Positions 29,878 through 40,055 are shown, counted from the stretch's first letter. The stretch: 64,000 nucleotides of DNA from Loktanella sp. Alg231-35 (GCF_900143545.1 NZ_FREV01000003.1:124001-188000); one strand, 5' to 3'. Made by a program: numbers and translations. The notes: generated by a model not told the origin, from the letters alone.

Positions 29878-30770
29878 TCCGTCGCCGCCATACTCCTGAC
29901 GCCGCACCACGCGACCCCGCGCCATCCCGGCTGGGCTATCGCTATCAACGGCTGATGCTGACGCCCGGCTTTCGTGCAAGTGTGCGTATCGGCGTGCCGA
30001 TCATTCTGATCCTGACGATTGCGGGGTCCTGGTATTCCAAACCCGTCAACCGGGCGCAGCTTGCAACGACCGTTGAAGAGGCCAAGCAGAGCTTTCAGCA
30101 GCGCCCACAATTCATGGTGCAGACGATGCATGTGACTGGGGCAGAGTTTGCCATTGTCGCGCAGGTCGCGCCTTTGTTGCCGTCAGAGTTTCCGATCTCC
30201 TCGTTCGATCTCGACCTAGAGGCGATCCGCGCGCAAATCGAAGCGCTTGACCCGATCCAATCCGCCAGCGTGCGTGTGGGGCAGACGGGGGCCTTGGAGA
30301 TTGCGCTGACACCACGTGCGCCCGTCGCCCTTTGGCGTGACGCAGGTGTGTTGCGTTTGATTGATGCGGATGGCGTGCAATCGGGTGTTGTTGCGACCCG
30401 CGCAGATCGGCTTGATCTGCCGTTGATCGCGGGCGACGGGGCAGAAGAACACATTGACGAGGCACTCGCCCTTTTTGCGGCGGCAGGTCCGTTGCTGGAC
30501 CGCGTGCGTGGGTTGGTCCGCATGGGCGAACGGCGCTGGGATATGGTGCTGGACCGGGACCAGCGGATTTTGCTGCCGTCCGATACAGCCGTTGCCGCAC
30601 TTGACCGGGTGATCGCGTTGAATGACGCGCAGGACATGCTGAACCGGGATGTGGCCGTTGTGGATATGCGCAACGTGGGCCGCCCGACTTTGCGGATGAA
30701 TGAAGAGGCCGCAGCGGCGCTGCGCCGTGTGAATGTTCAAATTGATATTGATGATGGGGCAGGGAACTAA
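29865..30770 (+). CDS. ftsQ: Cell division protein FtsQ
   Basis: The bitopic protein has 301 residues from ATG 29865, which has GGAGG 7 bases upstream. It has a basic cytoplasmic tail (MRSLIRRRH), one membrane helix at about 46-63 (GVPIILILTIAGSW), a POTRA domain beginning with FMVQTMHVTGAE near 88, and a beta domain with ALTPRAPVALWRD near 150. FtsQ scaffolds FtsB and FtsL in the divisome. Its last base begins the ftsA ATG. Confidence 0.9.
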   Translation: MRSLIRRRHTPDAAPRDPAPSRLGYRYQRLMLTPGFRASVRIGVPIILILTIAGSWYSKPVNRAQLATTVEEAKQSFQQRPQFMVQTMHVTGAEFAIVAQVAPLLPSEFPISSFDLDLEAIRAQIEALDPIQSASVRVGQTGALEIALTPRAPVALWRDAGVLRLIDADGVQSGVVATRADRLDLPLIAGDGAEEHIDEALALFAAAGPLLDRVRGLVRMGERRWDMVLDRDQRILLPSDTAVAALDRVIALNDAQDMLNRDVAVVDMRNVGRPTLRMNEEAAAALRRVNVQIDIDDGAGN

Positions 30771-32104
30771 TGGGCGACGTATACGACAGCCAAAGAACAA
30801 TGCGGCAGATGCGCAAGGCCGCGATGCAGCGGGGTGTTGTCGCCATTCTGGACGTGGGCACATCCAAGATTGCCTGTTTGATCCTGCGGTTTGACGGACC
30901 CGAGCAGTTCCGCAGCACCGACGGTGTCGGCTCTATGGCAGGGCAATCGCAGTTCCGCGTTATTGGCGCGGCCACAACCCGGTCGCGCGGCGTGCGCTTT
31001 GGCGAAGTTGACGCGATGCAGGAAACAGAGCGCGCAATTCGGACCGCCGTGCAGGCGGCCCAGAAAATGGCGAATGTGCGTGTTGATCACGTGATTGCCT
31101 GCCTATCGGGTGCGCGTCCCCGGTCTTACGGGCTGGATGGTTCGCTGGATGTCAGCGGCGGTTTGGTGTCCGAACAGGATATCAGTCAGGTCATGGCTTC
31201 TTGCGATGTGCCGGATTATGGCATGGACCGCGAAGTGCTACATGCGCAGCCTGTGAACTTTGCGCTCGACCACCGCTCTGGTTTGGCCGATCCGCGCGGG
31301 CAAATCGGCAATACGCTGACCACGGACATGCATATGCTGACGGTCGATGCGATGGCGATCCAGAACATCTTTTACTGTATCAAACGCTGCGATCTTGAAC
31401 TCGCGGGGATAGCGTCCTCTGCTTACGTCTCTGGCATGTCCACGCTTGTTGAGGACGAACAAGAGCTGGGCGCCGCTTGTATTGATCTGGGCGGCGGTTC
31501 CACCGGCCTGTCGGTCTTTATGAAGAAACACATGATCTATGCGGATTCCGTGCGCATGGGGGGGGAGCATGTGACGTCCGATATTTCCATGGGTCTGCAA
31601 ATCCCTGCGGCCACGGCAGAGCGGATCAAGACGTTCTATGGTGGCGTGATGGCCACTGGAATGGACGACCGCGAGATGATCGAAATCGGTGGCGACACTG
31701 GCGACTGGGAACATGACCGGCGCACGGTCAGCCGTGCGGAACTGATCGGCATCATGCGCCCGCGTGTGGAAGAGATTTTAGAAGAGGTGCGCGAACGGCT
31801 TGATGCGGCAGGGTTCGAGCACCTTCCAAGCCAGCAGATCGTGTTGACAGGCGGCGGCAGTCAGATCCCCGGCCTTGATGGGCTGGCAAGCAAGATCCTT
31901 GGCCAACAGGTCAGATTGGGTCGGCCGCTGCGCGTGCAGGGTCTGCCGCAAGCTGCAATTGGTCCTGCGTTTTCCAGCGCGGTTGGCCTGACGTTGTTCG
32001 CGGCCAATCCACAGGATGAGTGGTGGGATTTTGAAATTCCCGCCGATCGTTACCCCGCCAGATCGCTCAAACGGGCAGTAAAATGGTTTAAAGACAACTG
32101 GTAA
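30770..32104 (+). CDS. ftsA: Cell division protein FtsA
   Basis: The actin-like ATPase has 444 residues, with the phosphate loop AILDVGTSKIACLIL near residue 25, a second ATP motif CIDLGGGSTGLSVF near 235, YADSVRMGGEHVTSDI, and LTGGGSQIPGLDGLA near 360. The C-terminus KRAVKWFKDNW is the amphipathic membrane-targeting helix. FtsA anchors FtsZ to the membrane. It is the last gene of the ftsQ-ftsA pair; a 179-base leader separates it from ftsZ. Confidence 0.95.
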   Translation: MGDVYDSQRTMRQMRKAAMQRGVVAILDVGTSKIACLILRFDGPEQFRSTDGVGSMAGQSQFRVIGAATTRSRGVRFGEVDAMQETERAIRTAVQAAQKMANVRVDHVIACLSGARPRSYGLDGSLDVSGGLVSEQDISQVMASCDVPDYGMDREVLHAQPVNFALDHRSGLADPRGQIGNTLTTDMHMLTVDAMAIQNIFYCIKRCDLELAGIASSAYVSGMSTLVEDEQELGAACIDLGGGSTGLSVFMKKHMIYADSVRMGGEHVTSDISMGLQIPAATAERIKTFYGGVMATGMDDREMIEIGGDTGDWEHDRRTVSRAELIGIMRPRVEEILEEVRERLDAAGFEHLPSQQIVLTGGGSQIPGLDGLASKILGQQVRLGRPLRVQGLPQAAIGPAFSSAVGLTLFAANPQDEWWDFEIPADRYPARSLKRAVKWFKDNW

Positions 32105-32239
32105 TGCGCAATATCTTGCTGATCGGCCGAAATCCGGGAGGTAAGTCGCAGATTTTGTCCAGATTTGGTGGTTATTTTGTGTTTTTGTCGTGACCTTTCG
32201 GCATCACTTGGTTATTGTATTGATCAATAAGCAGTAAAA

Positions 32240-32255
32240 GCCCGTGGGCACGGGC
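32240..32255. other. Hairpin in the ftsZ leader
   Basis: GCCCGTG-GG-CACGGGC, a 7-bp inverted repeat, lies 28 bases before the ftsZ start. An A-run follows, not a T-run, so it is not a forward terminator. It may protect the ftsZ messenger from decay or influence translation. Confidence 0.4.
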
Positions 32256-32283
32256 AAATCAAAAAAAACAGGCGGATCGAGTT

Positions 32284-33885
32284 ATGACTTTGAATCTCTC
32301 CCTTCCGGGGCATGAAGAGCTGAAACCACGTATTACGGTGTTTGGTGTTGGTGGCGCGGGCGGCAATGCCGTCAACAACATGATCGAGCAAGAGCTTGAT
32401 GGCACAGAATTTGTGGTCGCGAACACGGATGCGCAGGCGTTGCAACAGTCGCGCGCCGCTGCGAAAATCCAGATGGGTCTGAAGGTAACGGAAGGTCTGG
32501 GCGCAGGCGCACGGGCAACCGTTGGGGCCGCCGCCGCCGAAGAAAGCATCGAACAGATCGTTGATCACCTTGCCGGTGCACATATGTGTTTCATCACTGC
32601 TGGCATGGGCGGGGGCACCGGAACCGGGGCCGCGCCGATCATCGCGCAAGCCGCCCGCGAGCTGGGCGTTCTGACTGTCGGCGTTGTGACCAAGCCCTTC
32701 CAGTTCGAAGGTGCAAAGCGCATGAAGCAAGCCGAGGAAGGCGTTGAAGCGCTTCAGAAAGTTGTCGACACGCTGATCATCATTCCAAACCAGAACCTGT
32801 TCCGTTTGGCCAATGAAAACACCACATTCACCGAGGCCTTCGCACTGGCTGATGACGTCCTTTACCAGGGTGTCAAAGGCGTGACAGATCTGATGGTTCG
32901 TCCGGGCCTGATCAACCTCGACTTTGCCGATGTCCGCGCCGTGATGGACGAAATGGGCAAGGCGATGATGGGCACAGGCGAAGCCGACGGCGAAAACCGT
33001 GCCATTCAGGCCGCTGAGAAAGCGATTGCCAACCCACTTCTGGACGAGATTTCGCTGGAAGGTGCCAAGGGTGTCCTGATCAACATCACTGGTGGCTATG
33101 ACCTGACCCTGTTTGAACTGGATGAAGCCGCCAACAAGATCCGTGAAAAGGTCGATGGCGACGCGAACATTATCGTGGGCTCGACGCTCGACACTGAGAT
33201 GGACGGCAAGATGCGCGTTTCCGTCGTGGCCACAGGTATCGATGCCGTGACCCGCGAGATGGAAGCACCTGTGCCGCGCCGCTCGATGGCGGCACCGCTG
33301 GCCCCTGTCGCTGAGATCGCAGAAGAGATTGAAGTCGCCGCACCGGCTGCGGTTGCCCAAACCGAAGCACCAGCGCCGGTTGCGCAAGAACCCACGTTGT
33401 TCGAAGAGATGGAAACACCTGCGCAGCCAGCTGTTGCAGCTTACCAGCAACCGGCACCTGCGCCAGCGCCACAGGCCGTTGCTGATGATCTGCCGCCACC
33501 CGCCTATACACCACGCCCAGAGCCGGACCTGACACAGGCCGACAACTTTGTCGCACCACGCGCCGCATCTGCGCCGGGTACCCCATCGCCTGAAGCGATG
33601 GCCCGGCTGCAAGCGGCTGTGAACCGAGTGCCCAATGCGGATCAAGCGCCACAGCCCCTGCAGCAACCGCAGGCTGTGGCATCAGCAGCCCCTGCCGAGG
33701 CCGAAAAGCCGCGCTTTGGGATCAACTCTTTGATCAACCGGATGACCGGTGCGCAGGCAGATGGCGCGCCGCAGCAACCGGCCCGCACACAGCCGCAAGT
33801 GACGGCCTTGCATCAAGAGCCAGAGCAGAATGATGACCAGGAAAAGATCGAAATCCCGGCATTTCTTCGCCGTCAGGCGAATTGA
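32284..33885 (+). CDS. ftsZ: Cell division GTPase FtsZ
   Basis: The tubulin homologue has 533 residues. [17 protein letters not shown] opens the GTPase domain, and [13 protein letters not shown] near residue 105 is the tubulin signature. Residues about 320-515 form a long Pro/Ala/Gln-rich disordered linker, as in other alphaproteobacteria. The extreme C-terminus [12 protein letters not shown] is the conserved peptide that binds FtsA and other partners. A strong terminator lies 41 bases downstream. The long GC-rich linker also leaves the opposite strand open, which is a composition effect. Confidence 0.97.
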   Translation: MTLNLSLPGHEELKPRITVFGVGGAGGNAVNNMIEQELDGTEFVVANTDAQALQQSRAAAKIQMGLKVTEGLGAGARATVGAAAAEESIEQIVDHLAGAHMCFITAGMGGGTGTGAAPIIAQAARELGVLTVGVVTKPFQFEGAKRMKQAEEGVEALQKVVDTLIIIPNQNLFRLANENTTFTEAFALADDVLYQGVKGVTDLMVRPGLINLDFADVRAVMDEMGKAMMGTGEADGENRAIQAAEKAIANPLLDEISLEGAKGVLINITGGYDLTLFELDEAANKIREKVDGDANIIVGSTLDTEMDGKMRVSVVATGIDAVTREMEAPVPRRSMAAPLAPVAEIAEEIEVAAPAAVAQTEAPAPVAQEPTLFEEMETPAQPAVAAYQQPAPAPAPQAVADDLPPPAYTPRPEPDLTQADNFVAPRAASAPGTPSPEAMARLQAAVNRVPNADQAPQPLQQPQAVASAAPAEAEKPRFGINSLINRMTGAQADGAPQQPARTQPQVTALHQEPEQNDDQEKIEIPAFLRRQAN

Positions 33886-33926
33886 TCTGAAACAATCAAG
33901 ATCGTGACGCAACGTTCGATCACATC

Positions 33927-33954
33927 AAAAGGCCGCAGCGATGCGGCCTTTTTT
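33927..33954 (+). terminator. Intrinsic terminator after ftsZ
   Basis: AAAAGGCCGCA pairs with TGCGGCCTTTTTT around the tetraloop GCGA, giving an 11-bp stem running into a six-T tract. It is a textbook Rho-independent terminator ending the dcw transcript before lpxC. Confidence 0.92.
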
Positions 33955-34109
33955 GCTTCTAAAACAAAGACTTGCTGCATCTGCGAAATGATTGCTTTGT
34001 TTCCGCCAGCCGATGTTTCAGACCGTTACAAAGAGTGAGTTGAGCCTAAGACAGTGACGTCCTAGTTGAATTGCACACTCACACAACGCCACACCACGGA
34101 AAGCCCCGC

Positions 34110-35027
34110 GTGCAAACAACGCTAAAATCAGATGTCGTCTTTGAAGGAACCGGTCTTCATACCGGGTCGCCTGTGCGTGTTGTCGTGCATCCTGCGGCTG
34201 CAAATGCTGGCATCGTTTTCCGGCGGACGGATTTGACAGGGCGCCCTGCGCTGGCGGCCTTGTGGCATGATGTGATTGTGTCGCCCTTGAACACCCGTCT
34301 GACAAATGCAGATGGCGTGACGGTTTCAACCATCGAACATTTGATGGCCGCACTTGCGGGTTGCGGTGTGCATAACGCGTTGATCGATATTGATGGGCCT
34401 GAAGTTCCAATTCTGGATGGCAGTGCGGCGGCCTTTGTGCGCGGCATTGTAGAAGTCGGCCTACGTTCGTTATCTGCGCCACTGCGCGTGATTGAGATAC
34501 TGGAGGAGGTTTCGGTCTCTGATGGTCCGGCCTATGCGCAGTTGAGCCCGTCAACGACATTGCAGATCGACTTTGCGATTGATTTCGCCGATGCCGCAAT
34601 CGGCCAACAGCATAAGATGTTGAACATGGCCAACGGGGCCTTTGTACGCGAGTTGTGCGATAGCCGGACGTTCTGCCGCTCGGCAGATGTGGATGCGATG
34701 CGTGCCAACGGATTGGCCTTGGGCGGAACGATCAACAACGCTGTTGTTGTTGATGGTGAAAAAGTTCTGACACCCGGCGGGCTGCGCCACGCGGATGAGG
34801 CCGTGCGCCACAAGATGCTGGACGCGTTGGGTGATCTTTACACTGCCGGCGCGCCGATCCTTGGCCGCTACACGGGTACACGGGCCGGGCATGCGCTGAC
34901 AAACAAACTGCTGCGTGCGCTCTTTGACCGCCCTGACGCATGGCGCTGGGTCAATTGCGACGCAAAAACCGCGGCACGTCTGCCCGGCGTGGGGATCAGC
35001 ATGGCCGATCTGGACGCGGTTGCCTGA
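34110..35027 (+). CDS. lpxC: UDP-3-O-acyl-GlcNAc deacetylase LpxC
   Basis: The zinc deacetylase has 305 residues and commits the cell to lipid A synthesis. Zinc ligands are seen in STIEHLMAALAG and in RHKMLDALGDL (His and Asp), and SRTFC lies between. GTG 34110 fits the family N-terminus (QTTLKS) and has GGAAAG upstream; a TTG at 34071 would add an unconserved His-rich stretch. It follows the ftsZ terminator, so it has its own promoter, although lpxC after ftsZ is the standard dcw order. Confidence 0.93.
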   Translation: MQTTLKSDVVFEGTGLHTGSPVRVVVHPAAANAGIVFRRTDLTGRPALAALWHDVIVSPLNTRLTNADGVTVSTIEHLMAALAGCGVHNALIDIDGPEVPILDGSAAAFVRGIVEVGLRSLSAPLRVIEILEEVSVSDGPAYAQLSPSTTLQIDFAIDFADAAIGQQHKMLNMANGAFVRELCDSRTFCRSADVDAMRANGLALGGTINNAVVVDGEKVLTPGGLRHADEAVRHKMLDALGDLYTAGAPILGRYTGTRAGHALTNKLLRALFDRPDAWRWVNCDAKTAARLPGVGISMADLDAVA

Positions 35028-35159
35028 TCCATACAACGACAGTTGAACACGAAGCGGTCAAAAGGCATTTTGCCCCCGATTTTTCTATGTTAGACCGAGC
35101 CGAGAAGGGCAGGCGCATGGCGCTTTGTCCGCATAATAAGTGTGAATGAGGTCACAAAG

Positions 35160-36008
35160 ATGTCAGGCAGCAAGGTCACCAAATCCCGTTGGGTGCTGCG
35201 CAGTGTTGCCGCCGTCTCGCTTGCCGTGCTTGCGGCTTGTAGTGGTGAACGCAGCGGTGTGCCGCTGGATGATCTGACAGCCCGCCAGATCTTTGAGCGT
35301 GGTGAACGCCAGATCACCCAAGGTGATCCCGATGATGCCGCTTTCACCTTTGGTGAGATTGAGCGCCTTTATCCGTATTCCGAATTTGCCCAGCGTGCGC
35401 TGATTATGCAGGCCTTTGCCTATCACAAGGACGAAGATTACCCCAATAGCCGCGCCTCTGCGCAGCGCTATCTGGATTTCTATCCGACACAGGACGATGC
35501 GGCCTATGCGGCCTATCTTCTGGCCTTGTCCTATTATGATCAGATTGACGAAGTTGGCCGTGATCAAGGGCTGACCTTTCAGGCCCTGCAGGCCCTGCGC
35601 CGTGTGATCGAACAATACCCCGACACCGAATATGCCAGCGCTTCGGTGCTGAAATTTGATCTAGCGTTCAATCACTTGGCCGCCAAAGAGATGGAAATCG
35701 GGCGCTACTACCTTAAGCGTGGCAACTACGTCGCGGCCGCCAACCGCTTCCGCACGGTGGTCGAGGATTTCCAGACCACAACACATACGCCAGAAGCGCT
35801 GCACCGTTTGGTAGAAAGCTATCTGTCGCTTGGCTTGGTAGAAGAGGCGCAGACCGCCGGGGCGATCCTTGGCTACAACTATCAGTCGACGGAGTGGTAC
35901 GAATCCAGCTTTGCCCTACTGACCGGCCGCGGCCTGACGGCAGAGGCTGCAGGCGACAACTGGTTGGCGTCGATCTACCGGCAGGTGCTACGTGGTGAAT
36001 GGCTGTAA
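35160..36008 (+). CDS. bamD: Outer membrane assembly lipoprotein BamD
   Basis: The lipoprotein has 282 residues. The signal peptide ends with the lipobox VLAAC-S near residue 27, and TPR repeats follow (ERGERQITQGDPDDAAFTF, FAQRALIMQAFAYHKDEDY and later ones). BamD works with BamA to insert outer-membrane beta-barrels. ATG 35160 was chosen for the GAGG 8 bases upstream; GTG 35142 is a weaker option. It lies between lpxC and recN, a common alphaproteobacterial order. Confidence 0.92.
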   Translation: MSGSKVTKSRWVLRSVAAVSLAVLAACSGERSGVPLDDLTARQIFERGERQITQGDPDDAAFTFGEIERLYPYSEFAQRALIMQAFAYHKDEDYPNSRASAQRYLDFYPTQDDAAYAAYLLALSYYDQIDEVGRDQGLTFQALQALRRVIEQYPDTEYASASVLKFDLAFNHLAAKEMEIGRYYLKRGNYVAAANRFRTVVEDFQTTTHTPEALHRLVESYLSLGLVEEAQTAGAILGYNYQSTEWYESSFALLTGRGLTAEAAGDNWLASIYRQVLRGEWL

Positions 36009-36013
36009 TCAAC

Positions 36014-36029
36014 GCGGGGGAAACCCCGC
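36014..36029. other. Short hairpin between bamD and recN
   Basis: GCGGGG-GAAA-CCCCGC forms a stable 6-bp stem with a GNRA-type loop five bases after the bamD stop. No T-run follows. It may weaken read-through or stabilise the bamD messenger end. Confidence 0.4.
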
Positions 36030-36044
36030 CCGTTGGGCAAACCG

Positions 36045-37694
36045 ATGCTACGTGGCTTAGACATCCGCGACATGTTAATTATCGACCGGCTGGAACTGGC
36101 GTTTCAGCCGGGGCTGAACGTGCTGACCGGGGAAACCGGGGCCGGTAAGTCGATTTTGCTGGATGCCTTGGGTTTTGTGCTTGGCTGGCGCGGCCGGGCA
36201 GAGCTTGTGCGGCAGGGTGCCGATCAGGGCGAGGTCACTGCTTGGTTCGATCTGCCTGCCTCCCATCCGGCCATGGCTGTTCTGGAAGAGGCGGGTATCG
36301 CGGCTGATGATGAATTGATCCTGCGCCGCGTCAATTCACGCGATGGGCGCAAGACAGCATGGGTCAATGACAGGCGGGTCAGCGGCGAGGTTCTGCGTCA
36401 GCTGTCAGAGACGCTTGTGGAACTGCACGGCCAACATGATGATCGCGGTCTGCTGAACCCGCGCGGGCACCGGCAGATGCTGGATGCATATGCTGGGCTG
36501 GACGCTGAACTGCAGCAAGTGCGGCAGGCTTGGCGTGCCATGGCCGCCGCACGCCGCGACCTGGGCGCAACCGAGGCCAAAATCGCCGATGCAAAGGCCG
36601 AGGAGGACTTTCTACGGCATGCGGTCAGCGAGCTTGATGCACTGGCCCCCGAAACCGGGGAAGAGGCCACATTGGACACGCAGCGCCGCCTCATGCAGGC
36701 CGCCGAAAAGATCCGTGCTGATATTGGCAAGGCCGCCGACACGCTGGGCATGAATGGTGCCGAAGGCATGGCAAGCGACGCGCTACGCTGGTTGCAGGGT
36801 GTTGCTGATCAGGCGGAAGGCCGGCTTGATGCGCCGCTGACGTCAATTGAACAGGCTATGCTGGCGCTGGACGAAGCACAGCGCGGCGTGGCCGATTGTC
36901 TGGATGCGTTGTCGTTCAACACCTCAGAGCTGGAAGAGGTCGAAGAGCGGCTCTTTGCGATCCGTGGCTTGGCTCGCAAACACAATGTACAACCGGATGA
37001 TCTGCGCCAATTCGCTGACGAACTGCGAGAGCGGCTTGCGGTGCTTGATGATGGCGCACGTGATCTTGAGGCGTTGCATGCGGCAGTGACGGCGGCACAA
37101 CAGGCCTATGATGTTGCGGCATTGGGTGTACGCAAGAAGCGCGCGAAGGCGGCCAAGGCGTTGGACGCGGCCATGGCCAGTGAATTGGCACCGCTCAAGA
37201 TGGAACGCGCAGTCTTTGCCACTACAATGGCCGAAGCCGAGGCCGGGCCAGAGGGGGCAGATGATGTGGCCTTTACGGTGGCTACCAACCCCGGCGCACC
37301 TGCCGGGCCATTGAACAAGATTGCATCCGGAGGCGAGCTGAGCCGTTTTCTCTTGGCGCTTAAGGTCTGCCTGACGCAAGCGAGCGACGGCCTGACCATG
37401 ATCTTTGATGAAATCGATCGTGGGGTTGGTGGTGCGACGGCGGATGCCGTCGGGCGGCGTCTGGCGGAACTGGCGGCAGGTGGGCAGGTGCTGGTGGTGA
37501 CACACTCACCGCAGGTTGCTGCCCTTGGCGGACATCACTGGCGGGTAGAAAAACATCAAGATAGCAAGTCTACGACATCAACAGTGGTGGCACTCGATGC
37601 GGACGCACGTGTTGATGAAATCGCGCGGATGCTGTCGGGTGACACGGTGACGGATGCGGCGCGCGAAGCGGCCCGTGCGTTGATTGAAACCTAG
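36045..37694 (+). CDS. recN: DNA repair protein RecN
   Basis: The SMC-like ATPase has 549 residues from ATG 36045. It has the Walker A GETGAGKSILLDALG near residue 33, a central coiled-coil portion (about 150-360), the ABC signature SGGELSRFLLALK near 430, and Walker B MIFDEIDRGVGG near 455. RecN acts in double-strand-break repair. No good ribosome site precedes the start; TTG 36033 is an alternative. No SOS box is seen next to it, so it may depend on upstream promoters. Confidence 0.93.
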   Translation: MLRGLDIRDMLIIDRLELAFQPGLNVLTGETGAGKSILLDALGFVLGWRGRAELVRQGADQGEVTAWFDLPASHPAMAVLEEAGIAADDELILRRVNSRDGRKTAWVNDRRVSGEVLRQLSETLVELHGQHDDRGLLNPRGHRQMLDAYAGLDAELQQVRQAWRAMAAARRDLGATEAKIADAKAEEDFLRHAVSELDALAPETGEEATLDTQRRLMQAAEKIRADIGKAADTLGMNGAEGMASDALRWLQGVADQAEGRLDAPLTSIEQAMLALDEAQRGVADCLDALSFNTSELEEVEERLFAIRGLARKHNVQPDDLRQFADELRERLAVLDDGARDLEALHAAVTAAQQAYDVAALGVRKKRAKAAKALDAAMASELAPLKMERAVFATTMAEAEAGPEGADDVAFTVATNPGAPAGPLNKIASGGELSRFLLALKVCLTQASDGLTMIFDEIDRGVGGATADAVGRRLAELAAGGQVLVVTHSPQVAALGGHHWRVEKHQDSKSTTSTVVALDADARVDEIARMLSGDTVTDAAREAARALIET

Positions 37695-38366
37695 GAAAGA
37701 AGATGGGCGTCGTATGAAATACGACGCCCTGAACTTACACCGGTTACTCAGCCCACTCTTTACTATGTATCTCGGCCACTCACCTCCTCGATACATCGTT
37801 CATTAAGAACGCTTCATTGCTAAAGCGATCTTGGGTAACTGCGAACTCCGCCTTAGCGTTGCTCTTGATACTCGTGAAATGGGAGACAATACGCGTCTCT
37901 TGACCCTAAGTAACAGTTTACCCCTGAAACTCGCAACCTATCCCAAAGTATGTCACGCATACTGACCTAACTATCAAGAGTTGTCCGTGAAACTCATGCG
38001 CTAAGGGTGCAAAATCACTCACGAAACTCCGTATTGTTCTCTCAAATCCCCTATTTTGTTGCGGTTGCCATCTTACCTGCCACCATTAGTTTGCGTGAAA
38101 ATTCTGGTAATTTTTACACTTATCGGCGTGGTGGATTTGCAGGATACGCGTGTAGGTTGTTTTTTTTTACTGCAAAGCCTCTTCTGTCCAATCCCTGTTT
38201 CAGCGCCCCGACGCCGCCCTGCAATTTTCCCGCAGCAATGGAACGGGGGCAGCGTCACGCAATATTGGCTTGGATGCATCCACGACTTACCATAGAGACG
38301 ATACAAGCCGTGCTGATCTGACACCCCCGTGCGGCGCTATCGTGACCAAGGCGGAAAGCAGACCGA
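37695..38366. other. Gene-free segment with hairpins after recN
   Basis: About 670 bases carry no convincing protein gene and look less GC-rich than the surroundings. One hairpin (37765-37796) has ATGTATC/GATACAT arms and a loop with CACCTCCTC, resembling both anti-Shine-Dalgarno sequence and the CcsR loops. On the minus strand the same loop holds GAGGAGG followed by a GTG opening an 11-codon frame. GAAACTC occurs three times between 37920 and 38030. A T9 run at about 38160 has no good stem before it. A small RNA or leader-peptide element is possible; I cannot name one. Confidence 0.5.
37705..37729. other. 25-bp perfect hairpin after recN
   Basis: GGGCGTCGTAT pairs with ATACGACGCCC around GAA. 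It starts ten bases after the recN stop and probably helps end or protect that transcript. Read on the minus strand its centre is TTTCA, as in the 23-bp palindromic repeat, although the arms differ. Confidence 0.6.
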
Positions 38367-40055
38367 ATGGGCAAGCCAGTCAAAGCGTTGCTACAGCAGA
38401 AAGTTGCTGATGCGACGACGGTTTGCAAAGATGCAGCGCGGGTCATGAAAACCCATGGCCCCAACCAAATCCAATTCTGGTTCATCGCACTTGCCATTGG
38501 TATCGGCGCGGGCCTTGCTGCGGTGCTGTTTCGTCTGGGTATCTATCTGCTGCAAACCACGGCTTATGGAACGGATGATGTTCTGACGTTGCATTCCTTT
38601 GCGGCTGGGCTTGCCTGGTATCAAATTCTGATCATTCCGATCTGTGGCGGTTTGATTGTTGGCATAATTCTGGATCGGTTTACCGATGACGGGCGGGTAC
38701 GATCTGTTGCTGATGTGATCGAAGGGGCGGCCCTTGCCCAAGGTCGGGTTGAAGTGCGGCGCGGCCTGGCCTCTGCCATGGCCTCGATGATCACCCTCTC
38801 GACGGGTGGGTCCAGTGGGCGCGAAGGGCCTGTGGTCCATCTTGCTGCCGTTATTTCGACGACTGTGTGTCGATGGATCAATGCCAATGGGATCACGGGC
38901 CGGGATTTGCTTGGATGTGCTGTCGCCGCTGCTGTGTCTGCCAGCTTTAACGCGCCGATTGCTGGCGCGCTTTTCGCACTAGAGGTGGTGCTGCGTCATT
39001 TCGCCGTCCATGCCTTTGCGCCGATTGTCATTGCCTCTGCTGTGGGCACAGTCATCAACCGCCTTGTTTTCGGCGATGTCACGGAATTTGTGCTGCCGGT
39101 CCAAAACGCGCTGCAATTCTATGTTGAACTGCCCGCCTTTATCATCCTCGGTCTGGTCTGTGGGATCGTTGCGGTGGCTTTGATGAAAGCTATCTTTCTA
39201 GCCGATGATTTTGGCTCTTACGTCCAAAGCGAAACGCGTATGCCCCGCTTTCTGCGTCCGGCCATTGCCGGTGCGATGCTGGGCGGTCTGGCGATCTGGT
39301 GGCCGCATATCATCGGTGTCGGTTACGAGACGACGTCAGCCGCGCTCACCGGTGAACTGCTACTGCACGAGGCCATTGTTTTTGTCATTCTTAAGGTGGT
39401 GGCCGTGGCCATCACCATGGGCGGACGTATGGGCGGCGGGGTGTTTTCACCGTCGCTGATGGTTGGTGCGCTGACGGGCCTCGCTTTTGGGATCATCGCC
39501 ACAGCGATCTTTCCCAATGTCTCTGGCGAGGGTACGCTTTATGCCTTGGCGGGCATGGGGGCGGTTGCAGCGGCTGTCCTTGGCGCGCCCATTTCCACCA
39601 CACTGATTGTGTTTGAGCTGACAGGCGACTGGCAGACAGGTTTGGCCGTAATGGTGGCTGTGTCGCTGTCCAGCGCGTTATCTTCGCGGCTGGTGGATCG
39701 GTCGTTCTTCCTGACCCAGTTAGAGCGGCGGGATGTGCATCTGGCCGCCGGTCCGCAGGCCTACTTGCTGGCCACGATCAAGGTCGCGGGGATCATGCAC
39801 CCCATCGAAGGGCGCCAGTCTACGTTGGAAGAAGAATGCCGCGCCTTGATCCGTGAAGGGATTTGTCTTGATCGCAACGCCTCGCTCGAACAGGCGATGC
39901 CGCTTTTTGAACGCGAAAAGCCAAGGCTGATTCCTGTGGTTCGCGCTACACATGATGAAAGCGGGGCAGAGCTGCTGGGCGCATTGTATGAAGTCGATGC
40001 GTTGCGGGCAATGAACCGGGCGCTGTCAGAAACAGCGGCCGAGGAACACTCTTAG
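38367..40055 (+). CDS. ClC family chloride channel or antiporter
   Basis: The membrane protein has 562 residues. The ClC motif STGGSSGREGPVVH near residue 150 contains the GREGP gating glutamate, and GGRMGGGVFSPSLMVGALTG near 355 is the second filter region. Around ten to twelve membrane helices are visible. The C-terminal 100 or so residues (after FFLTQLERRDVHL) are soluble and CBS-like. It moves chloride across the inner membrane, as channel or Cl-/H+ exchanger. It ends three bases before the convergent DUF427 gene. Confidence 0.9.
   Translation: MGKPVKALLQQKVADATTVCKDAARVMKTHGPNQIQFWFIALAIGIGAGLAAVLFRLGIYLLQTTAYGTDDVLTLHSFAAGLAWYQILIIPICGGLIVGIILDRFTDDGRVRSVADVIEGAALAQGRVEVRRGLASAMASMITLSTGGSSGREGPVVHLAAVISTTVCRWINANGITGRDLLGCAVAAAVSASFNAPIAGALFALEVVLRHFAVHAFAPIVIASAVGTVINRLVFGDVTEFVLPVQNALQFYVELPAFIILGLVCGIVAVALMKAIFLADDFGSYVQSETRMPRFLRPAIAGAMLGGLAIWWPHIIGVGYETTSAALTGELLLHEAIVFVILKVVAVAITMGGRMGGGVFSPSLMVGALTGLAFGIIATAIFPNVSGEGTLYALAGMGAVAAAVLGAPISTTLIVFELTGDWQTGLAVMVAVSLSSALSSRLVDRSFFLTQLERRDVHLAAGPQAYLLATIKVAGIMHPIEGRQSTLEEECRALIREGICLDRNASLEQAMPLFEREKPRLIPVVRATHDESGAELLGALYEVDALRAMNRALSETAAEEHS

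Noticed and set aside
32224..33666. 480-codon open frame antisense to ftsZ
   Set aside because: It mirrors ftsZ in the opposite strand; the product is Cys/Arg/Trp-rich with no family pattern. It results from GC-biased codon use.
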